64,000 nucleotides of DNA, taken from NCBI GenBank assembly GCA_022793995.1, contig JAAWDY010000033.1:117621-181620 (forward strand). The letters are read 5' to 3'. This stretch comes from Coprococcus sp. (GTDB lineage Bacteria > Bacillota > Clostridia > Lachnospirales > Lachnospiraceae). Shown piece after piece: positions 16,395 through 24,457 of this stretch. Below the pieces are notes generated by a model. That model saw only the letters and a program-made list of their open reading frames with translations. It was not told the origin of the DNA and did no database searches. Position 1 is the stretch's first letter. Each line of letters opens with the position of its first letter. The translations under genes and the position numbers were made by a program.

Positions 16395-17804
16395 TTAAGC
16401 CAGCATCTCCACATCAATATCCAGCATCTTGCAAATCATCTTCAATTCCTCCACATGGTCTCCATACACGGCGTGGCAATGGTTCGCGTCGAATTTATCC
16501 AGGAAAATCTCATGGTCGAAGGGCAGTTTTGCAAATACATGCGGCCATTCCTTTGTCGTCTCCGCTTCTTTTTCCTTCGGCATTTCTACGAACTCCGTAG
16601 GAATGACTGTCATCCGGTATTTCCCCTCGTAACGGTTCAGTCTTGCAATCGTTGCCGCCCCCGGCTTTGTCTGCAGATTCACATGGCATCCGCCGCCCGC
16701 ATAGATTTCCAGGCAGGGATACAAAGTCGTCTTTGCCAGATTCTCCTTATAGTCCGTTGTTCCTGTCGCATAGTATGTAGACTGGGAACCGCAGTTGCAG
16801 AAGATCATGACGTCGTTTTCGGCGTCGTAGTGGCGGATATCCATAAAGATAACCGGGTCGTTTGTAAGGAGCTTCAAGATCTGCATCGTCAAGGCAGCGT
16901 CGGAATCCGCCTCGCATGCACAGGCGCAGGGTTCCTTTGGGCCATCCCAGTCATACGGGTCGTTCATGAAAGCAGCGCTTAGACATTCTGTGCAGTAATG
17001 ACGGCTCATTTCATAGTGGCATTTTACTCCGATGAAATTATATCCGTTCTCCTTTACGATGGCTTTCGTCGCCTCATAGTGCCGAATCTGTTCTTTCAGC
17101 TTCTCCTTTGTCAGCCTGTCTCCATCATATGCAATGTTCCCCACATTGTCCGTTAGCCACTGAAACGCCTTCTCTACTTGCTCTGCCGGGACTTCTTCCG
17201 CTTTTCGCAAAATCTCCGACTGATCCATATGGTCCACATCCACGCCGAACTTTTTCTCCCAATCCTGCATGCTGACCGTAGCGCTGTACATCCCCAGGCT
17301 TCTTCCCCCAAGAAGTCCGTACTTTTGCCCGTTCAGCGCAGAAACGACTTTCGCGCATTTTGCAAAACGAATTAGCTTGCCAAGCACTGACGGATCCCGG
17401 AAATCCCCCGCCGCACGGAAATGCTCAATCCCCAGATGGTGCAGCGCCCCTCCTGCCGCAAGCATCGCCACCATTCCCGGCCAATCCGGATTCAGGTTCG
17501 CCGCCAGCATAAACGGACCTTTTCCATTCTGGGCCGCGACCGCTGAGAAATTGGGGAACGCAAAGACTCCATATGAAAAGATCGTTCCATCCACACCCTT
17601 TGCTTTTAGCTTCTCCGCTTCTTCCTTGGCCGACTGCACGCTATTCACCAAATGTTCCGCTACAACCACATCTACCGTCCCTTCTTTTCTCAGCTCCGCC
17701 TCAATAACGTCTACCTGAGCTTGAACGATCTCTTTCAGCTGCTCGTGTACCTCCGGATCCCCGTCTGAAAATCCTATGAGCCCTAAAACCGGTTTTCTTG
17801 CCAT
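16395..17804 (-). CDS. L-fucose/L-arabinose isomerase family protein
   Basis: A 469-residue protein of the FucI/AraA fold, first gene of the minus-strand operon. It begins MARKPVLGLIGFSDGDPEV; candidate metal ligands are Glu in CACEADSDAAL, Asp in IFMDIRHYD and His in NHCHAVYGDHVEEL, corresponding to the Glu-Asp-His set of fucose isomerase. It is shorter than FucI (~590) and closer to the loosely annotated fucose-isomerase-like proteins of Firmicutes. Such enzymes convert an aldose to a ketose, which DhaK/DhaL would then phosphorylate. No aldolase, transporter or dehydrogenase is in this operon, so the sugar cannot be named. GGAGG lies just upstream of the ATG. Confidence 0.82.
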   Translation of the reverse strand: MARKPVLGLIGFSDGDPEVHEQLKEIVQAQVDVIEAELRKEGTVDVVVAEHLVNSVQSAKEEAEKLKAKGVDGTIFSYGVFAFPNFSAVAAQNGKGPFMLAANLNPDWPGMVAMLAAGGALHHLGIEHFRAAGDFRDPSVLGKLIRFAKCAKVVSALNGQKYGLLGGRSLGMYSATVSMQDWEKKFGVDVDHMDQSEILRKAEEVPAEQVEKAFQWLTDNVGNIAYDGDRLTKEKLKEQIRHYEATKAIVKENGYNFIGVKCHYEMSRHYCTECLSAAFMNDPYDWDGPKEPCACACEADSDAALTMQILKLLTNDPVIFMDIRHYDAENDVMIFCNCGSQSTYYATGTTDYKENLAKTTLYPCLEIYAGGGCHVNLQTKPGAATIARLNRYEGKYRMTVIPTEFVEMPKEKEAETTKEWPHVFAKLPFDHEIFLDKFDANHCHAVYGDHVEELKMICKMLDIDVEMLA

Positions 17805-17849
17805 GATGATTCCTCCTTATCCTGCTATGTTCTTCTTTGCACAATTTTT

Positions 17850-17891
17850 CATATATGAAATTAGTATACCATATATGAAATTATTTTCTTC
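17850..17891 (-). promoter_or_regulatory. Promoter and double operator of the isomerase-dhaKL-iclR operon
   Basis: Reading the minus strand, a -10 TATACT lies at 17868-17863, with a poor -35 (GAAGAA, 17891-17886) 17 bases upstream. Two exact copies of CATATATGAAATTA lie at 17850-17863 and 17870-17883 on the plus strand, exactly 20 bp apart. One fills the spacer and the other abuts the -10. Each contains the partly palindromic core TTCATATATGAA or its half. Placement on one helical face over the promoter suits repression, most simply by the operon's own IclR protein. Confidence 0.7.
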
Positions 17892-17967
17892 ATATTAACA
17901 TACAGGTAAAAAAAATGCAATCAAAAGAGAACTAAAATCCCCATGAATCCCAGGAAAAGTCAAATAT

Positions 17968-17981
17968 CCATGCAAGCATGG
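17968..17981. repeat. Fragment of the palindromic element (apex only)
   Basis: CCATGC-AA-GCATGG repeats the hairpin apex of the long palindromic elements (CCATGC-TT-GCATGG in copy 60599-60757). It is followed by GCTGCTTGGCTCGTTGCTTCGCGG, which resembles their GCTGCGAAGCAGCG part. The rest of the element is missing. Confidence 0.4.
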
Positions 17982-18015
17982 CTGCTTGGCTCGTTGCTTC
18001 GCGGGAATAAATTTG

Positions 18016-18044
18016 TGGAAAAGTTTCCCCGTAATTGCTATAAT
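18016..18044 (+). promoter_or_regulatory. Promoter of tadA
   Basis: TGGAAA (18016-18021), a 17-base spacer and TATAAT (18039-18044) make a reasonable sigma-A promoter about 55 bases before the tadA start. It lies in the ~300-base divergent gap, which holds the isomerase operon promoter on its other side and no coding sequence. Confidence 0.65.
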
Positions 18045-18106
18045 ATTGAGAAAGGGAACAATATATGAGGACGGTCTTTTGAACCACGGATTGGAGAGAA
18101 AGGAAA

Positions 18107-18577
18107 ATGGGACAAAATCTGACGGAAGATGAACGATATATGAAAGAGGCCATCAAGCAGGCGAAAAAGGCATGGAAGCTGGGAGAAGTGCCGATCGGGT
18201 GCGTCATCGTATCAGAAGAGAAGATCGTAGGCAGAGGATATAACCGCAGGACGATCGATAAAAATACGCTTGCTCACGCGGAGCTTCAGGCAATTCGCCG
18301 CGCGGGGAAGAAGATGGGGGACTGGAGACTGGACGGCTGTACGATGTACGTAACCTTGGAACCCTGCCAGATGTGCGCGGGGGCGATTGTGCAGGCGAGG
18401 GTCAGGCGGGTCGTGATCGGCTGTATGAACCCGAAAGCAGGCTGCGCAGGCTCCATCCTGAATCTTTTACAGGTGAAAGAGTTCAACCACCAGGCAGAGA
18501 TCACGAAAGGAGTGATGGAAGAGGAATGTTCCGGGATGATGAAAGAGTTTTTCAGGGAACTTAGAAAAAACAGGTAA
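18107..18577 (+). CDS. tadA: tRNA-specific adenosine deaminase TadA
   Basis: TadA deaminates A34 of tRNA-Arg(ACG) to inosine. The zinc site is complete: HAELQAIRRAGK provides His and the proton-shuttling Glu, and PCQMCAGAIVQARV provides the two cysteines. The protein is 156 residues, the usual size, with C-terminal helices ending in MMKEFFRELRKNR. GGAGAGAAAGGAAA precedes the ATG. It appears to be a single-gene unit with its own promoter and terminator. Confidence 0.95.
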   Translation: MGQNLTEDERYMKEAIKQAKKAWKLGEVPIGCVIVSEEKIVGRGYNRRTIDKNTLAHAELQAIRRAGKKMGDWRLDGCTMYVTLEPCQMCAGAIVQARVRRVVIGCMNPKAGCAGSILNLLQVKEFNHQAEITKGVMEEECSGMMKEFFRELRKNR

Positions 18578-18603
18578 CCCGCCGGGATTCCCTGTTTCGC
18601 TAT

Positions 18604-18637
18604 GCCGCCTGTTCTTGGGCGGCGGTTATTTATTTTT
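18604..18637 (+). terminator. Terminator after tadA
   Basis: GCCGCC pairs with GGCGGC across a short loop, followed by the T-rich stretch TTATTTATTTTT. It overlaps the end of the convergent GNAT gene by a few bases. Confidence 0.6.
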
Positions 18638-19376
18638 CTAATAATTTCAAAAACCGCTTGTCATTCATCTGCTCATTGGTAATATAGCTGCCGTCTAAAA
18701 ATAATGCATAAGTTGTGATTGGCGTTGGAGCATTTTGCGCGTCCTTTTTGTTCTGTAAATGAATTGACTTAAACTTTATGGATTTCTCTTTTGCAATGTT
18801 TTCAATGACAGGGACATATTTTGCATTAAACGGGCACTGGCTGGTGTAATATAAGACATACCCCATCTCATCAATATGGGGATGTTTCGCACATTCTTTG
18901 AACGTTGGCGGTAAAGCATTTTCTGTAAAAGGGAAATGCCATAACTGGATGCCATTATCCGCTTCATCGCTTATGGAAAACCCTTTGTGCTTCAGGAACC
19001 TTGGGTCCGCCAGAAATGGTTTTTTCTTTGCAGCAGATAAGATGCATAGCCCCTTTTTCCCCTTGTTCTTGCTATCTTCAATACAAGCATCCAACAGCTC
19101 TGCTGCATAACCATGCCCTTTGAGGGAGCCGGCCACCCATAGACAGTCAATATACATATAGTCATCCGCGATAATGGGATTCCATGCATGTTCGGCGGGA
19201 ATATATTCAATAAAACATTTTCCCCGCTGCTCGCTTTTTAAGAAAACTAAACCGTCATCAAAACGTTCTTTTAGCCAAAGCTTTTTTGACGACACTTGAA
19301 TATCATGATTATTTGAAATCGCACAACAGATATGTTCTTTTTCTATATTCTCGTTCGTTACTCTAATATATTCCAT
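18630..19376 (-). CDS. GNAT acetyltransferase with C-terminal YoaP thioredoxin-like domain
   Basis: A 248-residue two-domain protein. Residues 1-150 form a GNAT fold with the acetyl-CoA loop region VAGSLKGHGYAAELLDACIE. Residues ~165-248 resemble the YoaP C-terminal domain: a thioredoxin-like unit starting MGYVLYYTSQCPFNAKYVPV with one cysteine in the usual active-site position, then TPITTYALFLDG with the cis-proline-like TPIT. The substrate is unknown. The gene lies downstream of the SRP RNA gene on the same strand with only a weak ribosome site, so it may be read from its own unrecognised promoter or by read-through. Confidence 0.85.
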   Translation of the reverse strand: MEYIRVTNENIEKEHICCAISNNHDIQVSSKKLWLKERFDDGLVFLKSEQRGKCFIEYIPAEHAWNPIIADDYMYIDCLWVAGSLKGHGYAAELLDACIEDSKNKGKKGLCILSAAKKKPFLADPRFLKHKGFSISDEADNGIQLWHFPFTENALPPTFKECAKHPHIDEMGYVLYYTSQCPFNAKYVPVIENIAKEKSIKFKSIHLQNKKDAQNAPTPITTYALFLDGSYITNEQMNDKRFLKLLEK

Positions 19377-19430
19377 AAGGATATCACCGTAAATTCCAGA
19401 TATGCCGTTGTTTTATCACAGATTCTTTTA

Positions 19431-19692
19431 CGTGCGCTGTGCGTCGAACCAATCTCCCCAAACGTTACCCTGGCAGTAAACTCAATCCAGGCTGCCTTAC
19501 GGCACCCAGGAGCTTCTGTTTAGTGCTGCTCCGTTCCCGGCCTGACACGGTTCGCAGATTCCTGCCGCGTAAGACCCGGATATCAACGCCACATACCAGG
19601 GGCAGCTTTGACAAAACAGGCCCTCGGCACAGCATCACCCCTACTATAGCGGATTGTAGGTACAGGGTACCGCTAACACCCCGGCTGCACGA
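19431..19692 (-). ncRNA. ffs: Signal recognition particle RNA, large Alu-containing type
   Basis: On the minus strand the Alu domain shows the Firmicutes pattern GGTGTTAGCGGTACCCTGTA followed by CAATCCGCTATAGTAGGGG. The S domain has GTGTCAGGCC, a GGAA tetraloop closed by CCG/CGG, then GAGCAGCACTAA, the helix 8 Ffh-binding region. The predicted 5' end CGTGC can pair with GCACG at the 3' end, giving about 262 nt, near the ~265 nt of Bacillus scRNA. A consensus promoter is at the right distance upstream. The track ORFs crossing this region (for example 19439-19699) are not genes. Confidence 0.93.
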
Positions 19693-19698
19693 GAATTA

Positions 19699-19727
19699 AT
19701 TTTACCCTGTTTTAGAAAAAATGTCAA
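19699..19727 (-). promoter_or_regulatory. Promoter of the SRP RNA gene
   Basis: On the minus strand, TTGACA (19727-19722), a 17-base spacer and TAAAAT (19704-19699) place the start near 19692, which agrees with the 5' end deduced from the RNA. Confidence 0.85.
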
Positions 19728-19760
19728 CGGATTATGGGAGTTTTGTGGTAAAATATATTA

Positions 19761-19809
19761 CAGCTCAGCCGATGAGACGGCGCCTTTGTGAATGGCGCGG
19801 GCTGAACTG
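19761..19809. repeat. Short palindromic intergenic element, copy 2
   Basis: CAGCTCAGCC at the left is mirrored by GGCTGAACTG at the right with one mismatch. The core GAGACGGCGCCTTTGTGAATGG matches the right part of the element at 60599-60757 (GTCTTTGCGAATGGCGCGG). It precedes the radical SAM gene by about 70 bases. The rest of the 19728-19879 gap shows no coding sequence. Confidence 0.6.
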
Positions 19810-19879
19810 CCACTAAGATATCCCCGCCCATACAGGTGGAAATATCCCTTTGTCAAGAACACATGAAAGGAAGAGTACA

Positions 19880-21646
19880 ATGAAAATTCTGCTTACAGCT
19901 GTCAATGCAAAATACATTCATTCCAATCTGGCTATCTACAGCCTGAAAGCGTACGCCGAGAAATATGCGGACGGGGCGGATATCTTTGTGATGGAATTTA
20001 CGATTAACCAGCAGACCGACGAGATTCTGCGCGGCATTTACAGGGAAAAGCCGGATATGCTCTGCTTGTCGTGTTATATCTGGAATTGGGATCATATCGT
20101 GCGGATTGTGCGTGAAGTAAAAAAGGTGCTTCCAGACGTGATTTTGTGGCTCGGCGGACCGGAAGTGTCCTACGACGGAGCCGCGGTACTGAAATCCCTG
20201 CCGGAGGCGGACGGCGTTATGAAGGGAGAAGGGGAACAGACCTTTGCAGAATTGGCCGCATATTACCAGGGAAAACAAGGGAAACGTCTATCCGATATAC
20301 CAGGGATCGTATACCGGGCGGAGCGGGCATGCGGCGCGGATAAGGAAATCCGTGAAAATGACTGGAGAGAGGTCATTGACTTAAGCAGCGTGCCTTTTGT
20401 ATATCAGGATATGGAACCGTTTCGGCACAAAATCATTTACTACGAATCCAGCCGCGGCTGCCCGTTTTCCTGCAGTTATTGTCTGTCGTCCATTGATAAA
20501 TGTCTTCGGTTCCGCGATCTGGATCTGGTGAAGCGGGAACTTCAGTTTTTCCTGGATCACAATGTAGAACAGGTCAAATTTGTGGACAGGACGTTTAACT
20601 GCAGGCATGCCCATGCCATTGCCATCTGGAAATATATACTGGAACACGACAATGGACTTACCAATTTTCATTTTGAAATATCGGCGGATCTCTTAAATGA
20701 AGAAGAATTAGAACTGATGGGCAGGATGCGTCCCGGGCTGATTCAGCTTGAGATCGGGGTGCAGTCCACCAATCCGGACACGATACGTGAGATCCACAGG
20801 ACGATGCAGTTTTCGCGGCTCTCGGAAAATGTAAGGAGGATTCATTCTTATGGAAACATCCATCAGCACGTGGATCTGATCGCAGGGCTTCCCTATGAGG
20901 ATTATGAGAGCTTTGGGAAATCTTTTGACGCTGTCTACGATCTGGCTCCCGAACAGCTGCAGCTTGGATTTTTAAAGGTCTTAAAAGGCTCCGAGATGGA
21001 GAAACAGAAAGAGAAGTATGAACTTCTTCACAAAAGTTTCCCTCCGTATGAGGCGCTGTCAACCAGATGGCTTCCCTACCAGGATATGATCCGGCTTAAG
21101 GAAATTGAGGAGATGGTCGAGGTCTATTATAACAGTCGTCAGTTTTGCTATACACTGAAATATTTGACGCCAAAGTTTCCCGGCCCGTTCGCTTTCTTTG
21201 AAAGCCTTGCCGGATATTATCGGAAAAACGGCCTGGATGAAATGAATCATTCTCGCATTTTGCGGTATGAGATCCTTCTACGGTTCGTTAAGGAATGGAA
21301 CGCGGGGGATACGGAACAGTACCGCCAGCTTTTGACACTGGATTACTACCTGCGGGAGAACGCTGCAAGCCGTCCGGATTTTGCCGGGGAGGACAGAATG
21401 TCCAAGGAGGCGTTGCGGGATTTTTATGACAGGGAAGCGTCGGAGCGGAAATATTTATACGGGTATGACGCATATGATAAACGGAAGCTTCGTAAGATGA
21501 CACATATAGAAGAGTTTACCTATGATGTGACAGGAGATATGAAGGAAAAGCGCCTCCGAATCCTGTTTGACTATAAGAACCGCAGTCCCCTGGACCATCA
21601 GGCGCGAATTGTATCTTGCAAAAATACGGCGGGGAGTATACAATAA
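19880..21646 (+). CDS. B12-binding domain radical SAM protein (DUF4080-type)
   Basis: A 588-residue enzyme. Residues 1-150 resemble a cobalamin-binding Rossmann domain (MKILLTAVNAKYIHSNLAIY; VLPDVILWLGGPEVSYDG). The radical SAM cluster motif follows as ESSRGCPFSCSYCLSSIDKC (CxxxCxxC), then the barrel and a C-terminal helical region ending near 580. Members of this class do methylations or rearrangements on unactivated carbon; the substrate here is unknown. The track start at 19850 is a TTG; the ATG at 19880 has AAAGGAAGAG upstream and gives the expected N-terminus. No biosynthetic partners flank it. Confidence 0.85.
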   Translation: MKILLTAVNAKYIHSNLAIYSLKAYAEKYADGADIFVMEFTINQQTDEILRGIYREKPDMLCLSCYIWNWDHIVRIVREVKKVLPDVILWLGGPEVSYDGAAVLKSLPEADGVMKGEGEQTFAELAAYYQGKQGKRLSDIPGIVYRAERACGADKEIRENDWREVIDLSSVPFVYQDMEPFRHKIIYYESSRGCPFSCSYCLSSIDKCLRFRDLDLVKRELQFFLDHNVEQVKFVDRTFNCRHAHAIAIWKYILEHDNGLTNFHFEISADLLNEEELELMGRMRPGLIQLEIGVQSTNPDTIREIHRTMQFSRLSENVRRIHSYGNIHQHVDLIAGLPYEDYESFGKSFDAVYDLAPEQLQLGFLKVLKGSEMEKQKEKYELLHKSFPPYEALSTRWLPYQDMIRLKEIEEMVEVYYNSRQFCYTLKYLTPKFPGPFAFFESLAGYYRKNGLDEMNHSRILRYEILLRFVKEWNAGDTEQYRQLLTLDYYLRENAASRPDFAGEDRMSKEALRDFYDREASERKYLYGYDAYDKRKLRKMTHIEEFTYDVTGDMKEKRLRILFDYKNRSPLDHQARIVSCKNTAGSIQ

Positions 21647-21709
21647 CTTGTAACTCAATAACAAGGAACCGCCTATCTGGCGATGGAAAGAAAAGTGAGG
21701 ACATAGAAC

Positions 21710-21808
21710 ATGTTTAACCGAAAAAATTCACAGAGGGTCGCGGCGATTATTATTCTTGTGATTATCATTGCCATGATCGCGACAACAGTGCTTCCATATA
21801 TTGTATAG
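21710..21808 (+). CDS. 32-residue single-span membrane miniprotein
   Basis: This ORF is too short for the track. It reads MFNRKNSQRVAAIIILVIII then AMIATTVLPYIV: a short basic N-terminus and one transmembrane helix. GTGAGG lies about nine bases before the ATG, and the next gene (VanW) starts 15 bases after the stop behind its own GGAGAGG, so it looks translated within an operon. Size and pattern recall Prli42/DUF4044 miniproteins (basic start, KV-like motif, single helix), which anchor stressosomes in Listeria. That similarity is from memory and weak. Confidence 0.65.
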   Translation: MFNRKNSQRVAAIIILVIIIAMIATTVLPYIV

Positions 21809-21822
21809 GAGAGGAAAATCGA

Positions 21823-23427
21823 ATGCAGAAGAGGGGAAGAAGGCCGAGAATGAGCAAAAAGGCAAGACTGCGGCGCAGGCGCAGGCATCTCATTCTTGGC
21901 GGCGGGGCACTTTTATGCGCGCTTGCCGTACTTTTGATTATATATATATCAAGATACCGGTATGTCCACAGTGTGGATGACGATACGGTCTGCGATAATA
22001 TTTTTATTGGGCAGACAGATGTCTCGGGGATGACTGCGGACCAGGCGAAGAAGGCCGTACAAAAGAAGATCGAGGAATATGGAAGGCTTACGCTTACCAT
22101 GCAGGCAGGCGGACAGTCCGCGGACGCTACATTTCAGGAACTAGGACTGAATATGAGGGATGTGGACCGTCTTGTGGACCGGGCGGTCGCTTATGGGAAA
22201 GAAGGTTCTGTGTGGAAGCGCTATCGCCAGATGAAGGCCCTGGAGGAGGAAAAGCAGGTAATCGATGAGAAATTCATGCTCACCGCAGATATGGCGGCAG
22301 AGGTGATCGAGGAGAAGACCGGTCCGCTTAAGACCGGAGCAGTGGATGCTTCGATCAGCCGGTCTGACGACGGATTTACGATCACGGACGGTGCGGCAGG
22401 AGAAAGTGTGGACACGACAGCGTCCATCCAGAAGATTGAGACGTATTTAAACGATGAGTGGGATTATAAGGCAGCGTCGATCGAGATGGTGGTGGAGAAG
22501 GAGGAGCCGAGGATTACGCGTGCGGATCTGGAAAGCATCCAGGATGAGCTGGGTTCTTATTCCACGGACGCGGGATACGGAAGCCGTGTAACGAACTTAA
22601 AGCGCGGCGCGGAGCTTCTGAACGGTACGGTCCTGCTTCCGGGAGAGGAACTATCGGTCCTGGAAAAGACTCTGCCTTATACGGAAGAGAACGGGTATGT
22701 GGACGGTGGTGCGTATGCGAACGGCGAGGTGGTCCAAAGCATCGCGGGGGGCATCTGCCAGGTGTCGAGCACGCTGTATAACGCGGTCCTTTATTCGGAG
22801 CTGGAGGTGACGCAGAGATCCGCCCATTCCATGTCAGTTAGTTATGTGAAGCCCTCCAAAGACGCGGCTGTGGCGGAGGGCGTGAAGGATTTCAAATTTA
22901 AGAATAACTACAGTACCCCCATTTTTATTGAAGGATATATTGACGGGAACGGGACGCTCCAGTTCCACATCTATGGGAAAGATACCCGGGACGCGGGACA
23001 TTCGGTCGAATATGAGAGCGAGGTTCTGGAACAGATGGAATATACTAAGAAATACGTGGAGGATTCTGACAGCGCGATCGGCTCTATGAATGAGAAGGGG
23101 ACGGCGATTAATGGGAAAACGGCGCGTCTCTGGAAGGTTGTGTATGAGAATGGAAATGAAGTGAGCCGTGACGTAATCAACAACAGTACATACAGGGCTT
23201 CGGAGGTCAAGGTGCTGGTGGGCACCCGCTCCGACAATGCAGAGGCGTCCCAGTTGGTGCGTAATGCCATCGGGTCGCAGGATGAAGAACAGATATGGGG
23301 TGCGATCAATCGCGCGCAGGAACTCATCAATCATCCAGAATCCGGCGAAAGTACAGACAACGATGCGGAAAATGGGGCGGAAAATAACGCGCAAGATGAC
23401 GGGGAAGAAACAGGAGAGGAAGGGTAA
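21823..23427 (+). CDS. VanW family protein with peptidoglycan-binding-like repeat
   Basis: A 534-residue membrane-anchored extracellular protein. The N-terminus is strongly basic (KKARLRRRRRH) followed by one transmembrane helix at about 25-43. A PG_binding_4-like region (IFIGQTDVSGMTADQAKKAV) covers ~60-200. The VanW domain follows: GYGSRVTNLKRGAELLNGTV, LPYTEENGYVDGGAYANGEV and the hallmark GGICQVSSTLYNAVLYSEL. A Glu/Asp/Asn-rich tail ends the protein. VanW proteins are cell-envelope associated with no proven reaction; despite the name this does not imply vancomycin resistance, since no van ligase or regulator is nearby. Confidence 0.9.
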   Translation: MQKRGRRPRMSKKARLRRRRRHLILGGGALLCALAVLLIIYISRYRYVHSVDDDTVCDNIFIGQTDVSGMTADQAKKAVQKKIEEYGRLTLTMQAGGQSADATFQELGLNMRDVDRLVDRAVAYGKEGSVWKRYRQMKALEEEKQVIDEKFMLTADMAAEVIEEKTGPLKTGAVDASISRSDDGFTITDGAAGESVDTTASIQKIETYLNDEWDYKAASIEMVVEKEEPRITRADLESIQDELGSYSTDAGYGSRVTNLKRGAELLNGTVLLPGEELSVLEKTLPYTEENGYVDGGAYANGEVVQSIAGGICQVSSTLYNAVLYSELEVTQRSAHSMSVSYVKPSKDAAVAEGVKDFKFKNNYSTPIFIEGYIDGNGTLQFHIYGKDTRDAGHSVEYESEVLEQMEYTKKYVEDSDSAIGSMNEKGTAINGKTARLWKVVYENGNEVSRDVINNSTYRASEVKVLVGTRSDNAEASQLVRNAIGSQDEEQIWGAINRAQELINHPESGESTDNDAENGAENNAQDDGEETGEEG

Positions 23428-23431
23428 GAGA

Positions 23432-24454
23432 ATGGAACCGGGGAGAGCGTCGCAGACCGTTTACCGGCGGTCGATATTGAAACAACTTCATAACGACACA
23501 CATGCGGCGCTGTTTCCTTTGGGGCAGGAAGAGAGCTGCTACGGTATTTCCTGCAAAGAAAAGGAACAGATACTTTCCTGTTCGGTATCGCTTTTTGGAA
23601 ATGAAAAGGATCTGTGCGTATTTGCCATCGCACAGGCGGCGAACCATCTGGCGGCAAAAGGAGCCGTGGCGCGAGGAGTAAGCATACAGATTCTCCTGCC
23701 GGATTTTGCCTTTGAGTCCAGGGTAAAAGCAATGTACCAGGCAGCATCCGCGGCCGCGTCTGCCCATGAAATCGAGATACTGAAGGCGGACGCACAGTTT
23801 ATCCCAGGGCTTCATACCACGATCGTGTCCGTGTCCGCGCTGGGATGCGTGGAACAGGGAGTCATTCTGCGGCAGAGCCGCATGGCGCAGCCTGGGGAGG
23901 ATATTGTTCTTCTCAAAAAGATCGCGCTGGAGGGGGCGCTTCGGGTTAGGCGGGCGAAGGAAGAGGAAGCCGCCGCACGGTTCGCACCCTTCTTTCTGGA
24001 ACGGCTGGAAGCCCAAAAAGAGCAGATTTTTTCTATGCGAGAGATCAGGGCGGCGGCTTCGGCCGGCAGCGTATCTGCCTTACATCAGATTGTGGACGGA
24101 GGAATCCTGGCGGCGCTTTGGGATATTGCCGAAAGCGCGGGGATCGGGCTTACTGTAGATCTGCGAAAGATCGCGGTCGGCCAGGAGACGATCGAGGTGT
24201 GTGAACTATTTCATCTCAATCCCTATCAGCTCACCAGTGCGGGAAGCGCCTTGGTGATAACAAAAAAGGGAGAAGAGTTGGCAGATACGATGATACGGGA
24301 AGGCGTGCCCGCAGTCGTGATCGGGCATACGCAAAAAGGAAAGGAACGGCTGGTTATGAACGGCGATGATAAGCGCTGTCTGAACAGGCCCGCGCCGGAT
24401 GCGTTCGTGCATCTTTGGGCGCAGGAAAATATAAGCAATGCAGCGGAGGACTAG
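23432..24454 (+). CDS. PurM/HypE-like ATP-binding superfamily protein
   Basis: A 340-residue protein resembling the AIR synthase/HypE/SelD fold. The first half has ALFPLGQEESCYGISCKEKE and a domain like ATP-binding PurM_N (NHLAAKGAVARGVSIQILLP); the second half has GGILAALWDIAESAGIGLTV and a C-terminal segment with PYQLTSAGSALVITKKG, typical of HypE-like proteins. It lacks the C-terminal cysteine motif of true HypE, and no hydrogenase maturation genes are present. The track ORF (23237) starts inside vanW; the ATG at 23432 with GGAAGGG upstream is preferred. It precedes an Lrp gene by three bases, so an amino-acid related role is possible. Confidence 0.72.
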   Translation: MEPGRASQTVYRRSILKQLHNDTHAALFPLGQEESCYGISCKEKEQILSCSVSLFGNEKDLCVFAIAQAANHLAAKGAVARGVSIQILLPDFAFESRVKAMYQAASAAASAHEIEILKADAQFIPGLHTTIVSVSALGCVEQGVILRQSRMAQPGEDIVLLKKIALEGALRVRRAKEEEAAARFAPFFLERLEAQKEQIFSMREIRAAASAGSVSALHQIVDGGILAALWDIAESAGIGLTVDLRKIAVGQETIEVCELFHLNPYQLTSAGSALVITKKGEELADTMIREGVPAVVIGHTQKGKERLVMNGDDKRCLNRPAPDAFVHLWAQENISNAAED

Positions 24455-24457
24455 AAA

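Noticed and set aside
19439-19699. 86-residue plus-strand ORF
   Set aside because: It lies across the SRP RNA gene on the opposite strand; composition reflects RNA structure, and it lacks a ribosome site.
21823-23427. Vancomycin resistance function for the VanW protein
   Set aside because: No vanHAX or two-component van genes nearby; VanW-domain proteins are common in susceptible Firmicutes.
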